In this document: positions 6,803 to 15,435 of the stretch, piece after piece | Layout of the letters: the number at the start of each line of letters is the position of its first letter | How positions within the stretch are numbered: the stretch's first letter is position 1 | NCBI RefSeq assembly: GCF_965213555.1 | Contig: NZ_OZ243890.1 | Coordinates: 1,488,001 to 1,552,000, forward strand | Reading direction: 5' to 3' | DNA length: 64,000 nt | From: Acuticoccus sp965213555 | GTDB lineage: Bacteria; Pseudomonadota; Alphaproteobacteria; Rhizobiales; Amorphaceae | Notes under the pieces: model-generated | The model's input: only the letters and a program-made list of their open reading frames with translations | What the model was told of the DNA's origin: nothing | Database searches by the model: none | Made by a program: the position numbers and the translations under genes

Positions 6803-9742
6803 ATGACCGAACCCCGCGCGCCCGGCCCGGGCGACACCGTCTTCTTGGTGGACGGCTCCTCGTTCGTCTTCCGCGCGTACTTCCAGTCCATGAACCAGGA
6901 TCGCAAGTACAACTACCGCGCCGACGGCCTTCCGACCGGCGCGGTCCGCCTGTTCTGCAACAAGATTTACCAGTTCATCAAGGAGGGTGCGGCGGACGTT
7001 CGGCCGTCGCACCTCGCGATCATCTTCGACAAGTCCGAGGTCTCGTTCCGCAACGAGATCTACCCTGAGTACAAGGCGAACCGCTCAGCGCCGCCGGACG
7101 ACCTCGTGCCGCAGTTCCCGCTGATGCGCGCGGCGGTCGAGGCGTTCGGCCTGAAGCCCATCGAGAAGGCCGGCTTCGAGGCCGACGACATCATCGCCAC
7201 CTACGCGAGGCAGGCGGCGGACGCGGGGGCGGACGTCGTCATCGTCTCGGCCGACAAGGACCTCATGCAGCTCGTCAACGAGCGCGTGACGATGTACGAC
7301 CCCGCGTCCGGCGAGGGGCGACGGCCGGGGACGGGGCGCATGGGGGTGCGTGCGGAGCGGCGCATCGGGGTCGACGAGGTCGTCGAGTACTTCGGCGTCA
7401 TGCCGGAGCGCGTCGTCGACGTGCAGGCGCTGGTCGGGGACGCCACGGACAACGTCCCCGGCGTCCCGGGGATCGGCAAGAAGACCGCCGCCCAGCTCAT
7501 CGACGAGTTCGGCGACCTCGACACGCTGCTCGCCGAGGCCGGGACGATCTCCCAGCCCAAGCGCCGCGAGAACCTCCTCGCGTTCGCCGACCAGGCGCGC
7601 CTGTCGCGCGAGCTCGTCCGGCTCGACGAGGCGGTGGCGGTGGACGATCCGCTGGCGGCGCTCACCCTCCACGAGGTGCCCGCCGAGCCGCTGATCGCGT
7701 TCTTCAAGGCGATGGACTTCGGCACGCTGACGCGCCGCGCGGCGGAGGACTTCGAGGTCGATCACGCGCGGGTCGAAGCCGACGCGCGCTACCTCCACCT
7801 CGGCCCCGCAGCCGCGTCCGAGCCGGACGACGCGACGCCGCGAAACGACGGGCCGGCGACGCCCTCCGCGCTCGCCGCGGAGCTCGAGCGCGAGGCGTCC
7901 GGCGCCGCCTTCGACCACGCGAGGTACGAGACCGTGGGCAGCGCCGAGCGCCTGGCGACCTGGATCGGGGCGGCGCGCGAGACCGGCCGGATGGGGCTTG
8001 CGGTGCGCCTCGCCGACGGTCCGCCCATGCGCTCCGCCCTTGCCGGCGTCGCCCTCGCCCTCGCCCCGAACACGGCATGCTACGTGCCGCTCGCCCACAC
8101 CGCCGGCGACCTCGTCAGCGCGCCGAATGGGCTCGATCCGGCCGAGGCGCTGGCGCTCCTCGCCGCCCCGCTCGCCGACCGCTCCATCATGAAGGTCTCT
8201 AGCAACCTCAAGCGGGACTACCTCGCCCTGCGCCGCGCCGGCCTCGCGCTGGCGCCGCTCGACGACACCGGGCTGCTGTCCTACGCGGCCGACGCCGGAG
8301 CGGGGCAGCACGACCTCGCGAGCCTCTCCAAGCGCTTCCTCGGCCACGTCCCCATCGACGACCGCGACGTCATGGGTACGGGACAGAAGCGCATCCCCTT
8401 CGCCGAGGTGCCCCTCGACGCCGCGACCCGGCACGCCGCCGAGGAGGCCGACATCGCGCTGCGCCTCCTTCCGGTGCTGCGCCAGCGCCTCGTCGCCAAG
8501 CGCGTCGTTACCGTCTACGAGACGCTGGAGCGCCCGCTCCTGCCCGTCCTCGCGCGCATGGAGGAGCACGGCATCCGCGTCGACCGCGACATCCTCTCGC
8601 GCATGTCGGGCGACTTCTCGCAGACCCTCGCCCGCATCGAGGCGGAGATCTACGAGATGGCGGGCGAGCCGTTCAACATCGGCTCCACCAAGCAGCTCTC
8701 CGACGTCCTGTTCGGCAAGCTCGGCCTGCCGGGCGGGCGCAAGACCAAGACCGGCGCCTGGTCCACCGGCGCGCAGGTGCTGGAGGAGCTCGCCGCCGAG
8801 GGGCACCTGCTGCCCACCAAGATCCTCGAGTGGCGCCACATCAACAAGCTGAAGTCCACGTACACCGACGCGCTGCCCACCGAGATCCACCCGGAGACCG
8901 GGCGCGTCCACACGACGTTCTCGATGGCCTCCACCACCACGGGGCGGCTCTCCTCCACCGATCCGAACCTGCAGAACATCCCGATCCGCACCGAGGAGGG
9001 ACGCAAGATCCGCACCGCGTTCGTGGCCGAGCCTGGCACGACGCTGATCGCTGCGGACTACGGGCAGATCGAGCTGCGCGTGCTCGCCCACATCGCCGAC
9101 ATCCCGCAGCTGCGCCAAGCGTTCGCCGACGGGCTCGACATCCACGCGATGACCGCCTCGGAGATGTTCGGGCTGCCGGTGGAGGGGATGGACCCGATGG
9201 TCCGTCGCCGCGCCAAGGCGATCAACTTCGGGATCATCTACGGCATCTCCGCCTTCGGCCTCGCCAACCAGCTGTCCATCCCGCGCGAGGAGGCCGGCGC
9301 CTACATCAAGCGCTACTTCGAGCGCTTCCCCGGCATCCGCGACTACATGGACGCCACCAAGCGCACCGTGCGCGAGCACGGCTACGTGACGACGCTGTTC
9401 GGCCGCCGCGCGCACTACCCGGAGATCGACACCTCCAACCCGTCGATGCGCGCGTTCTACGAGCGGGCGGCGATCAACGCGCCGATCCAGGGCTCGGCCG
9501 CCGACATCATCCGCCGGGCGATGGTGCGCTTGGAGCCGGCGCTCGCCGAGGCGGGGCTGTCGACGAAGATGCTCCTCCAGGTGCACGACGAGCTCCTGTT
9601 TGAGGCGCCGGTGGAGGAGGCGGACCGGGCAATCGCGGTGATCCGCCGGGTCATGGCCGGCGCGGCCGAGCCCGCGGTGAAGCTTGCCGTCCCCCTGGAG
9701 GTCGACGCCCGCGCCGGCGCGAGCTGGGCCGAGGCGCACTGA
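6803..9742 (+). CDS. polA: DNA polymerase I
   Basis: A 979-aa repair and Okazaki-fragment-processing polymerase. Residues about 1-300 are the 5'-3' exonuclease (FLVDGSSFVFRAYF, DVVIVSADKDLMQL, GVPGIGKKTA). About 390-570 is the 3'-5' exonuclease fold, and about 600-979 the polymerase. Motif A has Asp752 in AADYGQIELR, motif B is RRRAKAINFGIIYG, and motif C is QVHDELLFEAP with Asp929, so synthesis should be intact. The proofreading site looks dead: the usual DTE of Exo I is replaced around residues 397-405 (MGLAVRLAD), and the Exo III Tyr-x3-Asp is His544-x3-Glu548; only Asp472 of Exo II is kept. Start ATG 6803 follows GGAGG at 5 bases; in-frame ATGs at 6776 and 6791 lack one. Confidence 0.96.
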   Translation: MTEPRAPGPGDTVFLVDGSSFVFRAYFQSMNQDRKYNYRADGLPTGAVRLFCNKIYQFIKEGAADVRPSHLAIIFDKSEVSFRNEIYPEYKANRSAPPDDLVPQFPLMRAAVEAFGLKPIEKAGFEADDIIATYARQAADAGADVVIVSADKDLMQLVNERVTMYDPASGEGRRPGTGRMGVRAERRIGVDEVVEYFGVMPERVVDVQALVGDATDNVPGVPGIGKKTAAQLIDEFGDLDTLLAEAGTISQPKRRENLLAFADQARLSRELVRLDEAVAVDDPLAALTLHEVPAEPLIAFFKAMDFGTLTRRAAEDFEVDHARVEADARYLHLGPAAASEPDDATPRNDGPATPSALAAELEREASGAAFDHARYETVGSAERLATWIGAARETGRMGLAVRLADGPPMRSALAGVALALAPNTACYVPLAHTAGDLVSAPNGLDPAEALALLAAPLADRSIMKVSSNLKRDYLALRRAGLALAPLDDTGLLSYAADAGAGQHDLASLSKRFLGHVPIDDRDVMGTGQKRIPFAEVPLDAATRHAAEEADIALRLLPVLRQRLVAKRVVTVYETLERPLLPVLARMEEHGIRVDRDILSRMSGDFSQTLARIEAEIYEMAGEPFNIGSTKQLSDVLFGKLGLPGGRKTKTGAWSTGAQVLEELAAEGHLLPTKILEWRHINKLKSTYTDALPTEIHPETGRVHTTFSMASTTTGRLSSTDPNLQNIPIRTEEGRKIRTAFVAEPGTTLIAADYGQIELRVLAHIADIPQLRQAFADGLDIHAMTASEMFGLPVEGMDPMVRRRAKAINFGIIYGISAFGLANQLSIPREEAGAYIKRYFERFPGIRDYMDATKRTVREHGYVTTLFGRRAHYPEIDTSNPSMRAFYERAAINAPIQGSAADIIRRAMVRLEPALAEAGLSTKMLLQVHDELLFEAPVEEADRAIAVIRRVMAGAAEPAVKLAVPLEVDARAGASWAEAH

Positions 9743-9760
9743 CGGCGTGCGCGCCGGCGC

Positions 9761-10720
9761 TCACTCGGCGCGGCGCACGCGGGCGCGCTGAGCGAGCGCG
9801 ACGATCGCGACCACGGCAGCGGCGAAGACGAGCGTCGTCGCCGACACCGCCTCACCGGCCACCACCGCCGCGATGAGGATCGTCAGGAACGGCTGGAGGA
9901 GCTGGAGCTGGCCGACCTTGGCGACGCCGCCCAGCGCCATCGCCGCGTTCCAGAAGAAGAAGCCGAGGAACATCGAGAAGAGGGCGACGTAGGCGAAGCC
10001 CGCCCATGCGCTCGCGCCCACGCCGGCCGGAGCGGCGGGGGCGAGGAGGACGGCGAGCGGCGCCGTCACCGGGAAGGAGAGGACCAGCGCCCACGAGATC
10101 ACGGCCCAACCCGGCATCGTGCGCGAGAGGTTGCCCGAGAAGGCGTAACCGAACGCCGCCGCGCACGCCGCGAACAGGAGAAAGATGTCGCCGGCCGAGA
10201 TCGTCCCGCCGCCCTGAGCTAGGACGAAGGCGAGCACCGTCGCGCCACCGGCTGCCGACAGCGCCCAGAACGCGCTGCCCGGACGCTCGCCGGAGACCGC
10301 CGTCGCTGCGAGCGCGGTGGTGAGCGGCAGGATCGCGAGCACCACTCCGCCGTGCCCCGCCGACACGCTCGTCATCGCGAACGCCATCGAAAGCGGAAAG
10401 CCGACGATCAGGAACAGGCTCGCCCCCGCAAGCCACGCGAGGCCCTTCCCCCTTGGTAGAGGCGTCCCGCCGAGGGCGAGGAGGGGTGCTGCAAGGAGCG
10501 CTGCGACCGCAGCGCGGCCGAAGGTCACGAACATGGGGTCGAGCTCCGCCACCGCGAGCCGGGTCGCCGGCAACGTACCGGCGAAGATCGCGACCCCGAC
10601 CACCCCGAGCGCCACCGCGCCGACCACCCCGACGGATGCCGACCCTTTTACCTGCGGAGGTTCGGTCGACGCGCGAGCCTCGGCGCCGGCTCGCGGCCGC
10701 TCGCCGTCCGTTCCGGTCAC
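9761..10720 (-). CDS. EamA/DMT-superfamily transporter
   Basis: A 319-aa integral membrane protein with about ten hydrophobic segments arranged as two EamA repeats. The second ends in the typical GVAKVGQLQLLQPFLTIL region. DMT members of this type usually export amino acids or other metabolites. A soluble tail of about 28 residues precedes the first helix. The start is GTG (10718-10720) with GGGAGG 5 bases upstream. It converges on polA with an 18-bp gap and lies downstream of the leucine-dehydrogenase-like gene on the same strand, so co-transcription is possible. The substrate is unknown. Confidence 0.85.
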   Translation of the reverse strand: MTGTDGERPRAGAEARASTEPPQVKGSASVGVVGAVALGVVGVAIFAGTLPATRLAVAELDPMFVTFGRAAVAALLAAPLLALGGTPLPRGKGLAWLAGASLFLIVGFPLSMAFAMTSVSAGHGGVVLAILPLTTALAATAVSGERPGSAFWALSAAGGATVLAFVLAQGGGTISAGDIFLLFAACAAAFGYAFSGNLSRTMPGWAVISWALVLSFPVTAPLAVLLAPAAPAGVGASAWAGFAYVALFSMFLGFFFWNAAMALGGVAKVGQLQLLQPFLTILIAAVVAGEAVSATTLVFAAAVVAIVALAQRARVRRAE

Positions 10721-10762
10721 GGAGCCTCCCTCCGCGGCACCTGCGCCGCTGCTGAGCGCGGG

Positions 10763-11794
10763 TCAGCCGCGACCGAACCGAGCCTCGGCCAATCGGTCGG
10801 CGACGGCATGGGTGGGCGTCGCGGTGCGCGCGGCCTCCTCGAACACCTCGTCCAGCCTATCAGCGATGGCGTCGACCCGACGGTCGACCTCCGCGTCGTC
10901 CCAGCCGTAGTACTCGCCCGCCATCTTGATGACGCCGCCAGCGTTCAGCACGTAGTCCGGCGCGTAGAGGATGCCGCGGCCGGCAAGCGCCGCGCCGTCG
11001 TCGGGCGTCGCGAGCTGGTTGTTGGCGCCGCCCGCCACCGCGCGGACCTTCAGCGCTGGGATCGTCGTCGCGTTCAGCGTCGCACCGAGCGCGTTGGGCG
11101 AGAAGAGGTCCGCCTCGACGAGGCCGATGTCCTCCGGCGGCACCCCCTTGGCGCCGAGCTCGCGCTCCGCCAGCGTCGTCCGCTCGAGCGAGATGTCCGT
11201 CACCGTGAGCCGTGCGCCGGCCTCCGCGAGGTGCCTCGCCAGGCCGTACCCGACGTTGCCGAGGCCCTGCACGGCGACGTGAAGCCCCGACGGCGGGCCG
11301 AGGCCGGCCGCGCGGGCGGTGGCCAGGAGGCCGATGTAACAGCCCCTCGCCGTGGTCGGCGACGGGTCGCCGCGCCCACCGTCTTTGGGGTCGAGCCCCG
11401 TCACGTGGTGCGTGTGGCGGCGGGTGTGCGCGAGGTCGGACGGCGACGAGCCGACGTCCTCGGCGACGATGTAGCGCCCCGACAGCGTCTCGATGGCCTG
11501 ACCCAGCGCCTCGAACATCGCCGGCGAAGTCGCACCCCGTGCGGGCACGATCACCACGGACTTGCCGCCGCCAAGCGGCAGGTCCGCCATCGCCGCCTTG
11601 TACGTCATGCCGCGCGACAGCCGCAGCGCGTCGGTCAGCGCCGCGTCGTCGTCCACGTAGGTCCACACGCGGCACCCTCCGAGCGCCGGCCCGCGGGCGG
11701 TGTTGTGGATGGCGATGATCGCCGACAGTCCGCTCGCGGCGTCGCGCGCGTGCAGCACCGCCTCGTGATCGTCGAACGATGGGTGGTGGAACAT
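10763..11794 (-). CDS. Leu/Glu/Phe/Val-type amino acid dehydrogenase
   Basis: A 343-aa NAD-dependent oxidative deaminase of the leucine dehydrogenase type. The N-terminal domain holds the ARGPALGGCRVW segment and the two active-site lysines, Lys66 in MTYKAAM and Lys78 in LPLGGGKS. The C-terminal Rossmann domain starts with VQGLGNVGYGLARHL and has AGGANNQLA. It would convert a branched-chain amino acid to the 2-oxo acid plus ammonia; which amino acid cannot be fixed from sequence. A GGGGG tract precedes the ATG. The EamA exporter follows 42 bp downstream on the same strand. Confidence 0.87.
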   Translation of the reverse strand: MFHHPSFDDHEAVLHARDAASGLSAIIAIHNTARGPALGGCRVWTYVDDDAALTDALRLSRGMTYKAAMADLPLGGGKSVVIVPARGATSPAMFEALGQAIETLSGRYIVAEDVGSSPSDLAHTRRHTHHVTGLDPKDGGRGDPSPTTARGCYIGLLATARAAGLGPPSGLHVAVQGLGNVGYGLARHLAEAGARLTVTDISLERTTLAERELGAKGVPPEDIGLVEADLFSPNALGATLNATTIPALKVRAVAGGANNQLATPDDGAALAGRGILYAPDYVLNAGGVIKMAGEYYGWDDAEVDRRVDAIADRLDEVFEEAARTATPTHAVADRLAEARFGRG

Positions 11795-11986
11795 CGGTCC
11801 CCCGGCTCAGCGACGCTTTGGCCGTCCGCGGGGGCGTGAAGCGCTGCCGAGGCATCGCACGGCGCTGCCTGACCGACAATGGCGAGCGCCACGGACTTGG
11901 ACCGCGGCGGCGTCTGCGGAGGAGCCCTGCCGTTTCCTCCGCAGCGCCTTGCCCGGCCGAGCGCGGGCCGAGCGAGCGCCTTCGGC

Positions 11987-12721
11987 CTAGGCGGCGCGCT
12001 TGCCGCGACCCTTGCCGCGCTTGCCGCTGCGCCCGGAGCGCTCCTCGCCGAGGTCGACGACGCCCTCGTCCTCGCCGTCCTCCTGCTCGGCGTCCGCCAG
12101 CTCGGCGTTCTCCTTCACGTCGGCCATGGCGTCGACCGGCTCGTCCTGCTCGGCGGTCTCCTCCTCGATGGCCTCGGCCTCGACCTGGGTCGGCGCGGTG
12201 CCGTCCGTCGCACCGCCATCCTCGCCCTCGCCGGTGTCGGCCGCCGGGTTGAGCGTGTCTTCGGCGAGCTCGGAGAGCTTCTGGTCGGTGGCCATCTCCT
12301 GGTCGCGGATGCGCCGCAGCGCCTCCACGGCGTCGGAATGGCCGAGCGCTTCGCCCCACGCTACCAGCGTGCCGTAGCGGGCGATCTCGTAATGCTCGAC
12401 GGCCTGTACCGCGGCGACGATGCCAGCGTCGCGCGTGCGATCGTCGGCCGCCTCCTCCATGAGCTCGCGGGCCTCCTCGAGGAGGCCGTGCACCGCCTCG
12501 CAGTTCGTGCCGCGGGGCCGCATGGACAGGCTCTCGAACACGTGTTCGAGCTCCTCGACCTGATGCTCGGTCTCCTCGTGGTGAGTCTCCAGAAGGCTCT
12601 TCAACTCGGGTGAGGTGACCTTGCGCGACATCTGACGCATGGCCTTCAGGCCCTGCTTCTCCGCATGGTAGATGTCGCGAAGGGTATGGACGAAGAGGTC
12701 GTGCAGCGATTTCATCGCCAT
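11987..12721 (-). CDS. DUF892 (YciE/YciF-like ferritin-like) protein with acidic tail
   Basis: A 244-aa protein. Residues about 1-160 match the YciE/YciF ferritin-like four-helix family (SLHDLFVHTLRDIYHAEKQG, ETEHQVEELEHVFE, AVEHYEIARYG), usually linked to stress and possibly metal binding. Beyond residue 165 there is an unusual low-complexity tail: about 65 residues very rich in Glu and Asp, then a short basic end (GKRGKGRGKR). ATG 12719-12721 is preceded by GGGAGAA. The reading frame extends upstream to 12868 but without family similarity. The tail may mediate interaction or be disordered; its role is unknown. Confidence 0.85.
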   Translation of the reverse strand: MAMKSLHDLFVHTLRDIYHAEKQGLKAMRQMSRKVTSPELKSLLETHHEETEHQVEELEHVFESLSMRPRGTNCEAVHGLLEEARELMEEAADDRTRDAGIVAAVQAVEHYEIARYGTLVAWGEALGHSDAVEALRRIRDQEMATDQKLSELAEDTLNPAADTGEGEDGGATDGTAPTQVEAEAIEEETAEQDEPVDAMADVKENAELADAEQEDGEDEGVVDLGEERSGRSGKRGKGRGKRAA

Positions 12722-12804
12722 GACAATTCTCCCAACGGGCGCGTCGCCCGCGGCACAGAATGGGGTCGTCGGCACCTGAGTTCCGGCCAGAAGGTCGCAC
12801 CCGT

Positions 12805-13890
12805 TCATCGGCCGAGCACGACCACGTCCTCCGGCGCCACCGCGAGCGCCTTCAGCAACGCAACACACTGCGTCCCCGGGGCGAGGCCGAGCTCGCGCAC
12901 CGAGCGCTGGGTGAGCCGCGCGAGGATCCTGTCCTTCCCGCAGGCGAGGCCGACCAGCGCGCCTGGCCCGACGCCGTCCGTAACGGAGGTCACCGTCACC
13001 GGCAGAACGTTCTGCGTGGATGCCACGACGCCGGGACGGGCGAGGATGACGTCCGTCGCACGCAACCTGAGGCGCACCGTCGTGCCGATGCCGGCTTGCA
13101 CCATGGGCAGGGTCAACGTGGCGGCCGACAGGCGCACCTCGCTGAGCCCGTCCACCGCATGGTGCGCCGCGATGCGCCCCTCGAGGAGCACGCCGGCGTC
13201 CCGCGGACCCATCTGGGCGGCCGCGAGCGCGTCGGCGAACACGGTTGCCGCCGGCCCCGCCGCGGCGACCCGCCCCTCGCGCAGGACCACCACGGTATCG
13301 GCGAGCCGAGCAACCTCGCTCACCTGATGGCTGACGTACACCATGGGCAGCCGCGCCTCAGCGCGTAGCCGCTCGAGGTACGGCAGGATCTCGGCCCTGC
13401 GTGCCTCGTCGAGGGAGGCGAGCGGCTCGTCGAGCAGGAGGAGCGCAGGACCCGTCGCAAGCGCCCGTGCGATGGCGACGCGCTGCGTCTCCCCGCCGGA
13501 CAGCCCCGCCGGCCGCCGACGCAGGAGGTCGCCGAGGCCGAGGAGCGCCACGAGCGGCGCGACCGCGGCCGGGCGGCGTGCGAAGCGGCGCGCGAAGGCA
13601 AGGTTGCCGGCGACGGTCATGTGCGGGAACAGGCGGCCGTCCTGGAACACCACGGCGGCGCCGCGGCGGTGTGCCGGAACGTCCACCCCGGCCGCGCCGT
13701 CGAACAGGACACGGCCTCCGGCCTCGATCCGGCCGGCAGTCGGCGTCAGGAGCCCGGCGATCGCTTGGATCACCGTCGTCTTGCCGGCGCCGGAGCGGCC
13801 GAACAGCGCGGTGATGCCGTCCGCGGCGGCGAACGACACGTCGAGGTCGAAGTCGCCGCGGCGATGACGGAGCGCGACGGACAGCGTCAC
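12805..13890 (-). CDS. modC: Molybdate ABC transporter ATP-binding protein
   Basis: A 361-aa ATPase of the molybdate importer. Walker A is FGRSGAGKTT, the signature is LSGGETQRVAIARAL, Walker B is LLLLDEPLASLD and the switch His is in VSHQ. A C-terminal TOBE/Mop domain (about residue 280 on) binds oxyanion in ModC proteins. The start is GTG 13890, overlapping the modB stop in GTGA; this gives the usual ModC N-terminus. GTG 13905 in frame would add five residues. It is last in modABC. Confidence 0.93.
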   Translation of the reverse strand: MTLSVALRHRRGDFDLDVSFAAADGITALFGRSGAGKTTVIQAIAGLLTPTAGRIEAGGRVLFDGAAGVDVPAHRRGAAVVFQDGRLFPHMTVAGNLAFARRFARRPAAVAPLVALLGLGDLLRRRPAGLSGGETQRVAIARALATGPALLLLDEPLASLDEARRAEILPYLERLRAEARLPMVYVSHQVSEVARLADTVVVLREGRVAAAGPAATVFADALAAAQMGPRDAGVLLEGRIAAHHAVDGLSEVRLSAATLTLPMVQAGIGTTVRLRLRATDVILARPGVVASTQNVLPVTVTSVTDGVGPGALVGLACGKDRILARLTQRSVRELGLAPGTQCVALLKALAVAPEDVVVLGR

Positions 13891-14567
13891 CGGCCTGCGA
13901 CCCACCGCGCCGCGCGCTGGGACAGCGCCTCCGACACGAGGAGGGCGACGAGGGAGATGGCGATGGAGATCGCCGCCAGCCGTCCCGCCATCGCCTCGCC
14001 GCCCGGCACCTGCAACGCGGTGTAGATCGCGAGCGGCAGGGTCTGCGTCTCGCCGGGGATGTTGGAGACGAAGGTGATCGTCGCGCCGAACTCACCGAGC
14101 GCCTTGGCGAAGCCGAGCACCACGGCAGCGAGCAGCCCTGGCACCACGAGAGGCAGCGTCACGAACGCGAACGTCGCCGTCCGCCCCGCGCCGAGGTTCC
14201 TGGCCGCCCCCTCGAGCCGGGGGTCGACCGCGTCGACGGACAGGCGCACCGCCCGCACCATCAGCGGGAACGCCATCACCGCGGCGGCGAGGGCGGCGCC
14301 GGTCCAGTCGAACGCGAACACGACGCCCAGCTCAGCGAGCCAGCCTCCGACGGGACCACGGCGACCGAACAGGAGGAGGAGCACGTAGCCGGTCACCACC
14401 GGCGGCAGGATGAGCGGCAGGTGCACGAGCCCGTTGAGCAGCGCCCGCCCGACGAAGCGGCCCCGCGCGAGCGCGAACGCCGCGGCGACCGCGAGCGGCA
14501 GCGCCGCCAGGGTCGCCACCAGCGAGACCTGAAGCGACAGCGCGACGACGGGCCAGACGTCGATCAA
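13887..14567 (-). CDS. modB: Molybdate ABC transporter permease
   Basis: A 226-aa inner-membrane permease with about five to six helices. It carries the EAA loop (LEGAARNLGAGR) contacting ModC, and ends in the SEALSQRAARW-type C-terminus. It has the usual ModB length. It is second gene of modABC; its stop overlaps the modC GTG start, pointing to translational coupling. Confidence 0.93.
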   Translation of the reverse strand: MIDVWPVVALSLQVSLVATLAALPLAVAAAFALARGRFVGRALLNGLVHLPLILPPVVTGYVLLLLFGRRGPVGGWLAELGVVFAFDWTGAALAAAVMAFPLMVRAVRLSVDAVDPRLEGAARNLGAGRTATFAFVTLPLVVPGLLAAVVLGFAKALGEFGATITFVSNIPGETQTLPLAIYTALQVPGGEAMAGRLAAISIAISLVALLVSEALSQRAARWVAGR

Positions 14568-14620
14568 GGCTTACCGCATCCGGCACGAACCCCTCGGCGG
14601 CGTGAGCCTCCCCGCACCGC

Positions 14621-15388
14621 TCAGGGCCGCGTGAAGCCCGCCGCCGCGAAGTGACGCCAGGCGTCCGGCGTGGTCAGGTGATCGTAAAGCGCGCGCACCG
14701 CGCCCCCGTCCCGTCCGGCGACGATCGCCATGGAGTAGACGATGGGGTCGTGGCTCGAGGGCGGGAACGTCCCCACGGTCCGAACACGGCCGAGACGGGC
14801 GTCCGAGGCGTAGACCACGCCGAACGGGGCCTCGCCGCGCTCCACCAACGCCAGCGCCGTGCGTACGTTGTCGCTCTGCACGACCTGTTCGGCCAAGCGC
14901 GACCAAAGCCCAAGGTTGGTCAGCGCCTGCCGGCCGTAGATGCCGGCGGGTACCGCCTCCACCAGCGCCATGGCGATGCGCTCGTCGCCCACGGCGGACG
15001 CGATCGCCTTCGCGGTGAGGACGCCCGCGTGCCCGTCGTCCTCCGGCTCGCCGGACGCCACGAGGACGAGCGTGTTGCCGAGGAGCGCCGTGCGCGTCGT
15101 GGCCTGAACCTCCCCAGCCTCTGCGAGGACGTCCATCCACGCCTCGTTCGCCGAAATGAAGAGGTGAGCCGGAGCGCCCTGCTCGATCTGCCGCGCGAGG
15201 ACTGAGCTGCCCGCGTAGGACACCGTGACGTCGACCCCCGCCGACGCCTCGAAGTCCGTCACTGCCGCGTCGAGCCCGTCGCGCAGGCTCGCCGCGGCGA
15301 ACACGGTCACCGCGTCCGCCCTGGCGTCGCCTGCCCCGAGCAGGATGATGGACGCCAGCGCACAGGCCCGGACGGCGCAGCGCAACAT
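14621..15388 (-). CDS. modA: Molybdate ABC transporter substrate-binding protein
   Basis: A 255-aa periplasmic receptor. A Sec signal peptide (about residues 1-24, ending DARA) is followed by the ModA core: VFAAASLRDGLDA, SYAGSSVLARQIEQGAPA, VYASDA and the terminal Trp-Arg-His-Phe region. It supplies molybdate for molybdopterin enzymes; a paoABC-type molybdoenzyme lies about 8 kb away. ATG 15388 is used because the signal peptide fits; an in-frame TTG at 15409 is possible. It begins 47 bp after the rpoH stop on the same strand. No ModE-type regulator is seen here. Confidence 0.92.
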   Translation of the reverse strand: MLRCAVRACALASIILLGAGDARADAVTVFAAASLRDGLDAAVTDFEASAGVDVTVSYAGSSVLARQIEQGAPAHLFISANEAWMDVLAEAGEVQATTRTALLGNTLVLVASGEPEDDGHAGVLTAKAIASAVGDERIAMALVEAVPAGIYGRQALTNLGLWSRLAEQVVQSDNVRTALALVERGEAPFGVVYASDARLGRVRTVGTFPPSSHDPIVYSMAIVAGRDGGAVRALYDHLTTPDAWRHFAAAGFTRP

Positions 15389-15435
15389 CGTCACGTTCCA
15401 AGCCTTCAAGACTAAGTCGGCGGTCCGCGCGTGGA

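Noticed and set aside
4420..7068. Long plus-strand frame of 882 codons opposite the penicillin-binding protein
   Set aside because: It is an Arg/Gly/Pro-rich translation antisense to a gene with complete catalytic motifs; a codon-bias shadow common at this GC content.
7085..9739. Minus-strand frame of 884 codons opposite polA
   Set aside because: Low-complexity Arg/Gly/Val/His-rich translation with no domain; the plus strand encodes DNA polymerase I.
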